A stretch of 64,000 nucleotides of DNA from Phycisphaerae bacterium. GTDB lineage: Bacteria; Planctomycetota; Phycisphaerae; Phycisphaerales; Phycisphaeraceae. Where the stretch lies: contig JAUHZU010000011.1 of the NCBI GenBank assembly GCA_030425705.1, positions 62,001 through 126,000 on the forward strand, given 5' to 3'. Under the pieces are notes generated by a model. The model had not been told where the DNA came from and searched no databases. It was given only the letters and a program-made list of their open reading frames with translations. A program made the position numbers and the translations under genes. Positions 1 to 8,735 of the stretch are shown here, piece by piece; position 1 is the first letter of the stretch; the number at the start of each line of letters is the position of its first letter.

Positions 1-382
1 GGGCGCCGAGTTCCAGCGCCGTGTTGACCTCGCACTCGGCCCCCATCAGCCGACACGCCACCTCGTCGATCGACCAGACCTTGTCGATCGGCAGAACGGT
101 CTCGATCGCGTCCTTGATCTGATGATGCAACTGCACGTAGTACGCGGGCCGGGCCTCGACCAGTGCGATCCCCGGGCAGCGTTGACGCGCCTCGCGCACG
201 CCTGTTCCCGTCTTGACGCCCTGCGCCTTGGCCTCCCGGCTGGCGGCGATGCAGCACGTCCCCTCGCTCACGACCGGGATCACGCCGACCGCCCGGCCAC
301 GCAGCTCGGGCCGGGACTGCTGCTCCGCCGCGGCGAAGTAGCTGTCCATGTCCAGGAACATCCAGCGGATCGGGCCGACCAT
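1..382 (-). CDS. Y-family DNA polymerase (DinB/UmuC-like), 3' part missing
   Basis: Lesion-bypass DNA polymerase of the Y family. The reading frame runs off the left edge, so only the first 127 residues are visible. FLDMDSYFAA at residues 9-18 is the N-terminal palm motif with the metal-binding Asp, and SIDE at 104-107 holds the catalytic Asp-Glu pair. The visible part therefore looks catalytically competent, unlike ImuB-type relatives that lose this pair. The start is the ATG at 382. It lies 32 bases after the stop of the dehydrogenase gene on the same strand, so the two may be co-transcribed. DinB, UmuC and other subfamilies cannot be told apart without the C-terminal little-finger domain. 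Confidence 0.88.
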   Translation of the reverse strand, partial: MVGPIRWMFLDMDSYFAAAEQQSRPELRGRAVGVIPVVSEGTCCIAASREAKAQGVKTGTGVREARQRCPGIALVEARPAYYVQLHHQIKDAIETVLPIDKVWSIDEVACRLMGAECEVNTALELGA

Positions 383-414
383 AACCGTACAAATACCATA
401 CTTTGATGCCGCGA

Positions 415-1389
415 TCAAGCATCCATCAGGACGTAGAGCACGCCCGGCTTCGCCGCCATCTCCAGCGCTGCCGCGCCGTCCGCCAGCTTCATCCGCCGGC
501 TGATCAGGGAGACGACATCGACCTCGTCCGCGGACAAGGCCTCGAGCGCCCCGGCGACCGGGCCGCGTCGGCTGCCGACCACGTTGATCTCTTTCGTCAC
601 GACCGCCGACAACGCCGAGCCCTGGGCCCCGGCCTCGCCGGGCGGTGCGTCGACCGTCTTGAGCACGACCGTCCCGCGCGGCCGGACCATCGCCACCGCC
701 GTCGCCAGGCCGTCGGCCCGGCCGGTGCAATCGACCACGATGTCCTGGTCCTGCCTCAGCCCGACATCGCGGAGCAGGCGGTGCTTCACCCCCCATTTCT
801 CGCAGAGCGCGAGCTTGGCTTCGTGTCGGCCGATGCAGCGCACGGTCGCGTTGAGCTTGCTGAGCACCTGAGCACACAATAGGCCCAGCCGGCCATCCCC
901 CAGCACGGTCAGGTACGGCCGGCCCTCGATCGTGAGCTGCCGCATGATCTGGTACGCCGCTGCCAGCGGCTCGGCGAAGACCGCGCGGTCGTCGTCCACG
1001 TTGTCCGGCACCGTGTGCAGGTTCGCGGCGGGCAGCGTGAACCGCTCGGCAAAACAGCCGTCCCGATCAGTCGTGCCCAGTTCGGTGCGCTGGCGGCAGT
1101 GCGCCTTCAGCCCCGCACGGCAGAGGTCGCACGCGCCGCAGACCACGCCGACCTCGCCGACCACGCGTCGGCCGACCCACGCCTTGTCTGTGTCTTTGCC
1201 GACCGCCTCGACCACGCCGACAAACGCCTGGCCCGGCACACCCGCGCCGCCACCGTGCACCCGCGCCAGGTCGGCCGAGCCGATCGCCAAACGTGTCGGA
1301 CGGATCAACGCCGCGCCCGCGGCCGGCTTGGGCTCCGCCGCGCACGGGTCGACCCGGACCGTCCCGTTTTCAACCACCCATGCCCGCAT
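415..1389 (-). CDS. Medium-chain dehydrogenase/reductase lacking catalytic zinc ligands
   Basis: 324-residue alcohol-dehydrogenase-like protein (MDR superfamily) that probably oxidises or reduces an alcohol/carbonyl with NAD(P). The structural-zinc lobe is intact (CGACDLCRAGLKAHC), as are FAEPLAAA and the nucleotide-binding GDGRLG. The catalytic zinc site is not: the usual ICGTDL reads AIGSADL, and the usual GHEF reads GQAF, so the Cys and the His-Glu are all absent. MRAWVVENG at 1389 is chosen as the start because family members begin this way; the frame stays open upstream but with no family resemblance. It lies just upstream of the polymerase gene on the same strand. Substrate unknown. Confidence 0.85.
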   Translation of the reverse strand: MRAWVVENGTVRVDPCAAEPKPAAGAALIRPTRLAIGSADLARVHGGGAGVPGQAFVGVVEAVGKDTDKAWVGRRVVGEVGVVCGACDLCRAGLKAHCRQRTELGTTDRDGCFAERFTLPAANLHTVPDNVDDDRAVFAEPLAAAYQIMRQLTIEGRPYLTVLGDGRLGLLCAQVLSKLNATVRCIGRHEAKLALCEKWGVKHRLLRDVGLRQDQDIVVDCTGRADGLATAVAMVRPRGTVVLKTVDAPPGEAGAQGSALSAVVTKEINVVGSRRGPVAGALEALSADEVDVVSLISRRMKLADGAAALEMAAKPGVLYVLMDA

Positions 1390-1517
1390 ACACCGCTCCT
1401 GTGGGCTCAACATCGGCGATTCGCGCAGCACCCCTTGACCCCGCCCCAGCCCACGCGCCCGACTACAATCCCCGGCAACCCGTACACCCCACACACGACC
1501 CAGACCCCACGACCCCT

Positions 1518-1805
1518 ATGGCACACGACCACGACCACGGCGACGAGAACCCCCTCCAGGGCTACTTCGATTGGCAGGTCACCACGCTCATGCTCGCACG
1601 CGACCTGGACGAGCCGATCGCCGGCAGCGACGAGCAGGCCCACCACCAACGCCGGCACGAGACCGAGGACCTCGTCCGCGAGCTGACCCTCGGCGTGCTG
1701 CCCGAGCAGTACAAGCACGACGCCTCGCTGGCCTGGCCCCCGGAGCTGATGATGACCATCACCCGCGAGACCCTGCGCCGCGCCGCGAAGATCGCAGGGG
1801 TGTAG
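1518..1805 (+). CDS. Small hypothetical protein with His-rich N-terminus
   Basis: 95-residue protein not recognised as a known family. It begins MAHDHDHGDE, a His/Asp-rich stretch that could bind metal, followed by a mainly helical, charged body without membrane segments or a signal peptide. The ATG at 1518 is preferred; the frame is open upstream but overlaps the divergent dehydrogenase start, and the upstream translation is proline-rich noise. No clear ribosome binding site is visible. It is divergent from the dehydrogenase and convergent with the zinc-ribbon gene. The codon pattern resembles its neighbours, so it is probably a real gene of unknown role. Confidence 0.55.
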   Translation: MAHDHDHGDENPLQGYFDWQVTTLMLARDLDEPIAGSDEQAHHQRRHETEDLVRELTLGVLPEQYKHDASLAWPPELMMTITRETLRRAAKIAGV

Positions 1806-1843
1806 GAACACCACCCACGACGCCTCGCTCAACCGCTTGCGGC

Positions 1844-2509
1844 TCAGGTCGTCGGCCCTCGCCTCAGGTGCAGGCGGATGCAGTAGTACGCGATCTGCCG
1901 TTCACCGAACCGGCCCACGACAAACAGGCCGACCCCGGCGAGAACCATCACAACACCGAGCACCAGCGCGCGGTAGTCCACCGGCCCGGACGACGCGGTC
2001 AACCCCATCACCACGGTGATCACCCCCGCCACGACGAGGACCAGCCCCGCCAGGTAGGCCGGGAGCACGACGTGCGCCAGCAGTGAAAACAGCACGCCGA
2101 CCGGCCCGCCATACCGCACCCAGACCCAGGCGATCAAACCCGCCCAGCCCGCGAACAGGATGAAGCTCGCCGCCAGCAACGCCAACCAAGCCGTAGTCGC
2201 GCCCAGTTGCTGGCCCGCCCGGAGCCCGCCCAGAACCGCGAGCCCCCCGATGATGCCAAACACCAGCCAGGCCACCGGCCCGGTCAGCACATGGAACCCC
2301 GGGGCTTTGTACCAGGGCTTGTCCCACCGGCGCGTGGCGAGTTCCGCCAGGTCGCTGTGCATCCCGCACTCGGGGCAGGCCACGACATAGCCCGGCCTAC
2401 CGGTGGCCGGCAACGCGCCCTCCACCGCCGGCAGGCCGCGCAGGTTGTAGCCGCAGCCCGGGCAGCCCAGGTCCGCCGACGCCGCGTCGGTCGCCGGCGT
2501 GTCAGCCAT
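1844..2509 (-). CDS. Zinc-ribbon integral membrane protein
   Basis: 221-residue protein with an N-terminal four-cysteine zinc ribbon (C16/C19 in CPGCGYNLRGL and C45/C48 in CPEC) followed by about five hydrophobic membrane segments between residues 75 and 205. The CPGCGYNLRG type of ribbon recurs in planctomycete membrane proteins; its function is not known. The start ATG overlaps the stop of the upstream CPBP protease gene by eight bases (ATGGCTGA), which points to translational coupling and a possible functional link with that protease. A second, unrelated-looking ribbon membrane protein lies at 13479-14207. Confidence 0.72.
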   Translation of the reverse strand: MADTPATDAASADLGCPGCGYNLRGLPAVEGALPATGRPGYVVACPECGMHSDLAELATRRWDKPWYKAPGFHVLTGPVAWLVFGIIGGLAVLGGLRAGQQLGATTAWLALLAASFILFAGWAGLIAWVWVRYGGPVGVLFSLLAHVVLPAYLAGLVLVVAGVITVVMGLTASSGPVDYRALVLGVVMVLAGVGLFVVGRFGERQIAYYCIRLHLRRGPTT

Positions 2510-4067
2510 GCCCGACCCCGCCGAGGACGATCAGCAGCATCAGCGTCACCAGCGCATTGTGCACGGCGTGCGCGGTCATGCACGGGATCAGCGAGCCCCG
2601 CCACTCGCGCAGCCCCGCGAGTACAAAGGCGATCGACATCAGCGCCGGGATACCCGCGAACCCCTGCGGGTGGATCGTCGCGAACACGAACGAGCTCATC
2701 ACCGTCGCCAGCAGCCAGCCCGGCACCCCGCGGACTTGGCGAAGGTGGCGGTAGAACGCGGCGCGGAAGACCGACTCCTCGACCAGCGGTGCCCACACCA
2801 CCGCCGAGCCCACCATCAGCACCAGTACCCAGATGCCACCCTCCATCACCTCGTACTGCATCGGGTGGTCCGGGCTCGCATCGGTCATCATGGTGATCAA
2901 GATGGTGATCACCATGCCCACCGCGATCACCGGCAGCCCCGCGACATACCCCGCGAGGCCCGCGCCGACTTCGCGGAAAAAGCCCCGGCCAAGGTGCATC
3001 CCCATGTCCCGCCGGAAGTCCGGCCAACGTACACCCACCACGACCGGCCACAGCAACGCGATCGGCACGAGCAGCAGCATCACCAGCATCAGGTTGATGC
3101 CCGTCAGGAACTGCACGATGCCCAGCACGACCTGCAGGCCGATGAACAGCACCAGGAAGACCGCGACCGTTTCGAGGTAGGCCGTGGGGTGCGACGCCGG
3201 CCCGGTCGGCAGGGCGGTCCGCATCTTGCCGATGCTGAGCAGCACGGCCATGACGACCAGCAGCACGAACCCGACGATTGCCGCGAGGATCGCCGTGCCG
3301 TACAGCGAAAGCAGGCCGACGACCATGTGCATCGCGGACCGTCGCGGGGCCTTGCGGACCGGGTCGGAAGCAGGGTTGTTGTATGTCGCGGCGACCTCGC
3401 CGAACCAGCCGTGCCGGTCCACCAGGCCGTCGCGCTCCGCGGCGGTGGGGGTGTACTGCTGCTCGTAGATCCGTAGCACCAGTTCCGCATCGGCGATCGC
3501 ATCGTCACTCGCGCCGGACGCGCGCCGCTCATCCAACACGGTGCGGAGCGTGTCGTGGTGTGTGGTGACCTGCGCGGGCGATGCGACCTCGACCGCGAGG
3601 ATGGCCTGCCGGGTCTGGTCTTCGAGCGGGTGGGCCGACTCGGCGGTGAGCGCCGCGAACTCCGGCAAGACCTGCTGCCCCCAGCCGGAGACCATCTGGT
3701 CGATGCCCACCGCGTAGCGCGCGAGGTAGAGCGCGTTGAAGCCCGGCCGGGGGTCGTCCCGCACCATCGACTTCATCTCCTGCATGCCCACCGCCTGCAG
3801 CACGAAAAGCGCCCCGGTGCAGATCGCGATCACGGCCCACGCCACAAGCCGGCGGATCTGAACGGACAGCGGGTCCACATAGATTCCCGTTCCGCGGCCC
3901 GCACCCACTTCACCGTAACCGCCCGGCGCAGGATGCGGCCCACGCTGCGGCGGGGGGTCGAGCCCAAGCGCATACCGCGCCTGCGCATCGCTCGGCGGCG
4001 CGTCCCGTCGGGGCGGGGGGAGCCAGGGGTCGTGCCCCGGCGGGTCGGGTTCCAGGCCGTCTTGCAT
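2502..4067 (-). CDS. CPBP (CAAX/Abi) family intramembrane metalloprotease
   Basis: 521-residue multi-pass membrane protein. The last 95 residues carry the three CPBP motifs: EESVFR (430-435), FATIH (462-466) and HAVHN (500-504), the glutamates and histidines that bind the metal in this family. A proline-rich cytoplasmic N-terminus (about 60 residues) precedes the first membrane span, and a soluble segment between spans 1 and 2 (roughly 100-260) is extra compared with minimal CPBP proteins. The start MQDGLEPD at 4067 is preferred over an upstream ATG at 4103 because that one lies against the divergent purQ start. It overlaps the next gene by eight bases. Substrate unknown. Confidence 0.85.
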   Translation of the reverse strand: MQDGLEPDPPGHDPWLPPPRRDAPPSDAQARYALGLDPPPQRGPHPAPGGYGEVGAGRGTGIYVDPLSVQIRRLVAWAVIAICTGALFVLQAVGMQEMKSMVRDDPRPGFNALYLARYAVGIDQMVSGWGQQVLPEFAALTAESAHPLEDQTRQAILAVEVASPAQVTTHHDTLRTVLDERRASGASDDAIADAELVLRIYEQQYTPTAAERDGLVDRHGWFGEVAATYNNPASDPVRKAPRRSAMHMVVGLLSLYGTAILAAIVGFVLLVVMAVLLSIGKMRTALPTGPASHPTAYLETVAVFLVLFIGLQVVLGIVQFLTGINLMLVMLLLVPIALLWPVVVGVRWPDFRRDMGMHLGRGFFREVGAGLAGYVAGLPVIAVGMVITILITMMTDASPDHPMQYEVMEGGIWVLVLMVGSAVVWAPLVEESVFRAAFYRHLRQVRGVPGWLLATVMSSFVFATIHPQGFAGIPALMSIAFVLAGLREWRGSLIPCMTAHAVHNALVTLMLLIVLGGVGHG

Positions 4068-4109
4068 CCGGGCATCATAGGACACACGGCGAATTGATAT
4101 CATGCCCGC

Positions 4110-4892
4110 ATGAGCGTCTCGACCCTGATCCTGAGGACCGCCGGCACCAACTGCGAGGCCGAACTCGCCTTCGCTTTCGAGCAGGCCGGCTCGTCCACAC
4201 AGACAGTCCACCTCGGCCGGCTCATCGACGACCCGACGCTGCTCGAGCGGTTCGACATCCTCGGCTTCCCCGGCGGGTTCTCTTACGGTGACGACATCGC
4301 CGCCGGCCGGATCCTCGCCAACCGGCTGCGCCATCGCCTGCTCGGGCCGCTGCAGGAGGCGGTCCGCCGCGGCGTGCCGATGATCGGGATCTGCAACGGC
4401 TTCCAGGTGCTGGTCAAGCTCGGCCTGCTCCCCGACCCCGAAGCCGCTACGCAGACCGTCACGCTCGGGGATAACGTGTCCGGCCGATTCATCTGCAAGT
4501 GGGTCGGCATAACCGCCGATGCGGGGTCGCGCTGTGTCTGGACCCGCGGACTGGGCGACTTCGAGTTGCCTATGGCCCACGGCGAAGGCAGGTTTACCGC
4601 GCCGCACGATGTGATCGACCGGCTCAATTCACAGGGTCAGGTCGCGCTGCGGTACAGCACATCCGGGACCGACACCAACCCCAACGGTTCGGACGACGCG
4701 ATCGCCGGCATCTGCGACCCGACCGGCCTGGTCTTCGGGCTGATGCCCCACCCCGAGCGTTACACCGTGCCGACCCAGCACCCGCAGTGGACGCGCCAGC
4801 CCAAGGGTTTCGCAGAGCAGACCATGCCGGGGCTGCGTTTCTTCCAGAACGCGGTGGAGCACGCCAAGCAAAACGCCGCCGCGGCGGTGTAG
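4110..4892 (+). CDS. purQ: Phosphoribosylformylglycinamidine synthase, glutaminase subunit PurQ
   Basis: Supplies ammonia from glutamine to PurL for formation of FGAM in purine synthesis. The 260-residue protein is a class I glutamine amidotransferase: nucleophile Cys95 in GICNGFQV and the His214/Glu216 pair in PHPERY. The N-terminal LRTAGTNCE and the oxyanion region GFPGGFSYGDD are typical PurQ. It is somewhat longer than the 220-230 residues of small PurQ proteins, which suggests the longer subfamily used with a separate PurL and PurS. Neither of those is in the window. It starts 42 bases from the divergent CPBP protease gene and converges with a pseudopilin gene. Confidence 0.95.
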   Translation: MSVSTLILRTAGTNCEAELAFAFEQAGSSTQTVHLGRLIDDPTLLERFDILGFPGGFSYGDDIAAGRILANRLRHRLLGPLQEAVRRGVPMIGICNGFQVLVKLGLLPDPEAATQTVTLGDNVSGRFICKWVGITADAGSRCVWTRGLGDFELPMAHGEGRFTAPHDVIDRLNSQGQVALRYSTSGTDTNPNGSDDAIAGICDPTGLVFGLMPHPERYTVPTQHPQWTRQPKGFAEQTMPGLRFFQNAVEHAKQNAAAAV

Positions 4893-4952
4893 CCGGGGCG
4901 GCGAAATGGTTTGCAGATAGATTGTGCCGTAACGCGCCCAGCGGCCGTGGTG

Positions 4953-5720
4953 TTACTCCGCCTCGGGCAGCCAGACCCACCAGCCAAAGTTGCTGGCGAA
5001 CGAGTAGACCCGGATCATCTCGACATTGCTGTGATCGGGGCTGACATTGCCATAGGTCTGCACCGACCCATCCGTGCGCAGGTAGTTCTTGTTGATCGGC
5101 CCGCGCTGGACCCCCGATGGAGTCTCCCAACGCGACCACGCGTTGAGGTTAGAGGGGATGTTCTCTTGGTAGATCGAGAACATATCCTTCGCGGGGTGGG
5201 ACGACTCCCACACGTTGTTGTTGGTGGTGTCGAAGTCCATCGCCAGGACATCGAACTCGATGATCCGGCCCGCGGACTGGAAGGTGTAGCGGTCTTCCGG
5301 GCTCTCCAGCCGCTGGGTGTTCAAGGTCCCCTGCGTAAACTTCCAGTTCCAGTAGAAGCCGTAAGTCGATTCGACCACTGCCGATCCGTTCAGTTCATTC
5401 AGGTCGATCTCCGTAGGAGCGAACGGGCACTGCATCAGGTTAAAGTCAACGTAGCTGCCGACCGCGAAGCGGATGTCCCATGCGTTGAACTTGATGTCGG
5501 TGGGCTTCTGCCCGATCGACTGGGGAGGGAGCGTGCTTTTGTAGTCGGTCGCGTACGCCATCGCGCCAATACCAACCTGGTGCAGGTTGCTGATGCACTG
5601 CACGTTCTTCGCCGACTTGCGCGCCGCGGCGAGTGCCGGGAGCAGGATCGCGATCAGCAGCGCGATGATCGAGATGACCACCAGCAGTTCGATCAGTGTA
5701 AAACCGTCCGACTTCTTCAT
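4953..5720 (-). CDS. Pseudopilin-like protein of cassette A
   Basis: 255-residue type IV pilin-like protein. [21 protein letters not shown] at the N-terminus is the prepilin peptidase site (cleavage after Gly, then Phe) followed by the hydrophobic assembly helix. The globular part contains aromatic-rich, low-charge segments. The C-terminal H-X9-DG box of planctomycete pseudopilins is only partly kept (NYLRTDGS). The ATG at 5720 follows AAGGA by eight bases, so the longer upstream ATG is not used here. It is third in the order ECF sigma, FecR/LamG protein, pseudopilin on this strand. Planctomycete genomes have many such proteins and their export route is not settled. Confidence 0.85.
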   Translation of the reverse strand: MKKSDGFTLIELLVVISIIALLIAILLPALAAARKSAKNVQCISNLHQVGIGAMAYATDYKSTLPPQSIGQKPTDIKFNAWDIRFAVGSYVDFNLMQCPFAPTEIDLNELNGSAVVESTYGFYWNWKFTQGTLNTQRLESPEDRYTFQSAGRIIEFDVLAMDFDTTNNNVWESSHPAKDMFSIYQENIPSNLNAWSRWETPSGVQRGPINKNYLRTDGSVQTYGNVSPDHSNVEMIRVYSFASNFGWWVWLPEAE

Positions 5721-5830
5721 CGCACAATCCTTGGGCAGAACGCCCATCTTGAGTAGACCCGTCTTCATCAAACACCTCGCACATCACTAAGAGAGAACAA
5801 ACACAGCCGAAAACATCGTGAACCGAAAAC

Positions 5831-5951
5831 CGTACCCCCGAACAAACAGGGGCACGGCGAAGGAGGAAGGCCGTTTTAGCAGACCCCTACCACGCCGCAC
5901 TTAGCGGGGGCAGCCATCGGCCTGCAGCATCGCGCCGCTAAGTGATCTGCT
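5831..5951. other. Structured intergenic element between LamG gene and pseudopilin
   Basis: The 297 bases between the FecR/LamG gene and the pseudopilin of cassette A contain two hairpins. The larger has a perfect 10-base inverted repeat CACTTAGCGG (5898-5907) and CCGCTAAGTG (5935-5944), enclosed by AGCAGA (5878-5883) and TCTGCT (5946-5951). The smaller is CGTaCCCC/GGGGcACG (about 5832-5856). Neither is followed by a T-run on either strand, so a simple intrinsic terminator is unlikely. It may be a processing, stability or attenuation element that sets pseudopilin dosage relative to the sigma/LamG genes. Confidence 0.5.
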
Positions 5952-6017
5952 CTAGGGGGTAGAAATTGCATGAACAAACTCGGGTTTCGGGAACCGGTGC
6001 TCCCATAGATGAACTGG

Positions 6018-7901
6018 TTAGTAGCGATCCGGCCGACCGACTTGGTACATCCGGTTGATCTCGTCGTCGGACATGGACCGGCCGAGAATGACGACCTCAT
6101 CCATCAGCCCCATGAATGCTTCGATCTGCCGCCGGCCGTCCACTTTATGAATATACGCGTCCATGCCGAGCAGCAGGGGCGTGTCTCGGCGTGTCGTGGC
6201 GAGCGGGTTCACACCGGTAAACGTCCCGGCGGGGCTGCCGTCGATGTAGAACGTGACGGTCCCGGCACGGTAGACAGCCGCGACATGGGTCCACTGCTCG
6301 CCCCTGAACGAGCCGCGGTGGGAGTAGTGGAAGTTCTCGCTGACGTTGGAGACCTGCAACTCATTGCCGGCACCGAACTGGAGCTGGTTCGCGTGGATAT
6401 CGCCGTGGAAGAACAGCGAGAACTGGAACGACATATGCCGGATCGGCGAGTCACGAAAGGACAGCAACGTGCCGCCCCCGGGCCCATCGCTGTCGGGAGG
6501 AGTCTTGACCCAGACCGCCAACGTCAAATCTTCGCCCAGTTCCAGGCCGCCAAGACCGTCCACCTGGACCGCACGAGCCAATTCCCGGTCAACAACCCCA
6601 AAGCGCAAGGCCTGCTTCTGCGGGAACCGTCCCTCGGCCCACTGTGGGGCCGACATCGTTTGGCCATCCAGCCCGAGCACGCCGTTCAGTTCGCCTTGCG
6701 TTGAGCCGGCCCGGTTGATCAGATGCGTGGGGGCTTCTTCCTGATTATCGAACGTGTAGTAGGCCAGCATCGCCGGGTCGCGGCGGAGTTGGTAGCTGTA
6801 CGCGAGCCAGGCATCGAACGAGGAACCCGCCTCGGCCCGGACGTTACACTCAAACTCATCGGCACGGACGAAGGCGACCTCGTCGGCGCGGAGTCCGCGG
6901 AGCCGGCCCGCGTCGCTCATGCGCAGGGCACGCCCGGCCGAGACCGTGTGCTCCGAACTTGCCTGAGAAGACCCTCCCAAGCCATCGCCCGCCAGGCGCG
7001 AGATGCGGACGGGGCCGTCAAATGCGTGGGCCTCCACCTGCCGTAAACCGGAGTCGCGCCGGACCGCGAATTCGTTACCGAGGTTCTCGATCAGCGTCTC
7101 GCCGGCCTGGACCGAGAAGCGCGTTTCGGCCGAGTTCCCCCGGCTGACCAGATCGCCCTCGATCAGACGAAGCCCACGCCCCGACACCGGCACGAGGGTG
7201 GCGGGCGCGTTGACGATGATCGTCGCGCCGCCCTCGAATCGAAGCTCGGCCATCCCGGAGACCAGTGTGATCTGTTCGTCCGCCCGGAACTCGCCGAGCG
7301 CGTCGTGGGGCTGGCTGTCGATCATCCAGGTCGCGCCCACCGAAGCCAACTCGGTGCCCACCACGGGAGTCACCCGGCGGGTCGGGCTGGATGATGCATC
7401 GGGCCGGAGGTCCGCGACGGGGGTCCCGGCCTGCGGCGCGGGGCGGGCGATGACAAACACCAGTGTTGCTGCCAGGGCGATCGCGGCGGCAATCCCCCCA
7501 TAGAACACGCTCGTCGGGATACTGATGGTGCGATAGTGACGTTCGTCGGATTCCGAGGTTGGCGGGCGGTATGGCCGGTAGGCCTTATCCATCGCCTGCT
7601 GCTCGGCCAGCATCCGCCGGCTCATCTCGTCCAGGTCCGCGCGGACGTAGTCCATCACCAGATCGAAGTCGATCTCGTGTCCCTGGCCCCGGCTCTCGTT
7701 GATCTGCCGACACGCGGGTGGGTGGCTCGCCCACCACTGGAGCTCCGCGGACTCGGCGGTGTACTGGACATATAGCCGCCTCGCTTCCGGGTCGGTCTTG
7801 ACCAGGTGCTCCAGTTCCTGGAGCTGGTCAGCCGTGAGCGTCCCGCGGGACTGGGCCTCGATCAATGGGGCGAGCGTGTTAAACAGGAGGGGGTCTTTCA
7901 T
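6018..7901 (-). CDS. FecR/LamG transmembrane protein, likely anti-sigma factor (cassette A)
   Basis: 627-residue single-pass membrane protein. A cytoplasmic N-terminus (1-125), predicted to bind sigma factor, precedes a membrane helix at about 129-152. A FecR-like beta-rich domain spans about 180-290 (VSGMAELRFEGGATIIV... GNEFAVR), and a LamG/concanavalin-type jellyroll lies at about 440-615, ending MSDDEINRMYQVGRP. Extracellular LamG domains usually bind glycans. The start overlaps the stop of the upstream ECF sigma gene by four bases (ATGA), so the two are translated together. The layout implies that binding outside the membrane releases the sigma factor; that is inference. It is clearly homologous to 54420-56237. 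Confidence 0.85.
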   Translation of the reverse strand: MKDPLLFNTLAPLIEAQSRGTLTADQLQELEHLVKTDPEARRLYVQYTAESAELQWWASHPPACRQINESRGQGHEIDFDLVMDYVRADLDEMSRRMLAEQQAMDKAYRPYRPPTSESDERHYRTISIPTSVFYGGIAAAIALAATLVFVIARPAPQAGTPVADLRPDASSSPTRRVTPVVGTELASVGATWMIDSQPHDALGEFRADEQITLVSGMAELRFEGGATIIVNAPATLVPVSGRGLRLIEGDLVSRGNSAETRFSVQAGETLIENLGNEFAVRRDSGLRQVEAHAFDGPVRISRLAGDGLGGSSQASSEHTVSAGRALRMSDAGRLRGLRADEVAFVRADEFECNVRAEAGSSFDAWLAYSYQLRRDPAMLAYYTFDNQEEAPTHLINRAGSTQGELNGVLGLDGQTMSAPQWAEGRFPQKQALRFGVVDRELARAVQVDGLGGLELGEDLTLAVWVKTPPDSDGPGGGTLLSFRDSPIRHMSFQFSLFFHGDIHANQLQFGAGNELQVSNVSENFHYSHRGSFRGEQWTHVAAVYRAGTVTFYIDGSPAGTFTGVNPLATTRRDTPLLLGMDAYIHKVDGRRQIEAFMGLMDEVVILGRSMSDDEINRMYQVGRPDRY

Positions 7902-8458
7902 GGCCCCTCCTTCATCGCCAAACGGTTGCTGATGCAGTCATGCAGTGCTAATCGGACCCGCTGGAGGGTTTTATAGGTCGCAGCGACCGTGCGGCCGACC
8001 TGCTTGGCGACCCCGGCCACGGTGGCGTTCGGCTCGTAGCACAGCCGGAGCAACTGCCGGTTACGGTCGCTGATGAGGTCCAGACAGCGCTCCAACGCCT
8101 CCCGGCGGTCTTCAAGCACGTCCGGTTGAGCGTTGTGTTCTTCCTCGACCAGCGAAAGGAACTCGTCGCTGAAGATCAGTTTGCTGCGGGCCTGCTTTTT
8201 CCGGTGGGTCAGGACCTGATACCGAGCGATCGTGCACGCCCAGGCCCCGAAATCCGACCCGGCCTCGAATCGATCGAACTGCTCCCACAGCCGAATCGAG
8301 GTCTCCTGCAGAATCTCGTCGGCGTCGGTCCAATCCGGTACCAGCGACAAGATGTACGCATAAACCCTGCGTTCATTGCGGGTTAGAAGCCTCACGAATC
8401 GCGCATTGCGGTCCTCGGGGCGTTCGGAAGCTGGGCTGGGGGGAAATTGCTGCAGCAT
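7898..8458 (-). CDS. ECF RNA polymerase sigma factor (cassette A)
   Basis: 186-residue sigma-70 family factor of the type widespread in Rhodopirellula and Verrucomicrobia. Region 2 is seen in NERRVYAYILSLVPDWTDADEILQETSIRLWE and the following FGAWACTIARY; region 4 is the C-terminal helix-turn-helix ATVAGVAKQVGRTVAATYKTLQRVR. The ATG at 8458 (MLQQFPPSP) is preferred to an earlier in-frame start because the extra residues are not family-like. It overlaps the FecR/LamG gene by four bases. Target promoters are unknown; autoregulation and control of the downstream pseudopilin are likely by analogy with other ECF systems. Confidence 0.9.
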   Translation of the reverse strand: MLQQFPPSPASERPEDRNARFVRLLTRNERRVYAYILSLVPDWTDADEILQETSIRLWEQFDRFEAGSDFGAWACTIARYQVLTHRKKQARSKLIFSDEFLSLVEEEHNAQPDVLEDRREALERCLDLISDRNRQLLRLCYEPNATVAGVAKQVGRTVAATYKTLQRVRLALHDCISNRLAMKEGP

Positions 8459-8735
8459 AGCTAGGGTGCGTACTACCCTTAGAAGGCGGACGTATGGGCG
8501 ACTGGACACAAACTTAGCGGTTCTGGCATGAAAATCCTAGAAAAACGGCTTGACAAGGCCGGATTGATATGGTGCCGGTTTATCGATCTTGTTACAGTAG
8601 AGGGCTCGACTCTTCGAAGCGTGCCGCCGTGGCCCGCTCTCCACAACCCAGGCGGCCTCACCGTAGGCCGCGACCCGTTGTCTCCTGGCGTGTGCCGGGG
8701 CGGGTATATCCACCCACGAAAGGTACCCCCTCCAC

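Noticed and set aside
4068-4607. Upstream extension of the CPBP protease frame into purQ
   Set aside because: It runs antisense through purQ, which has all its active-site motifs; the protease start at 4067 fits better.
8550-8578. Sigma-70 promoter for rpsA from TTGACA at 8550
   Set aside because: The -35 is perfect but no -10 lies 16-18 bases downstream; the nearest TATGGT is only 12 bases away.
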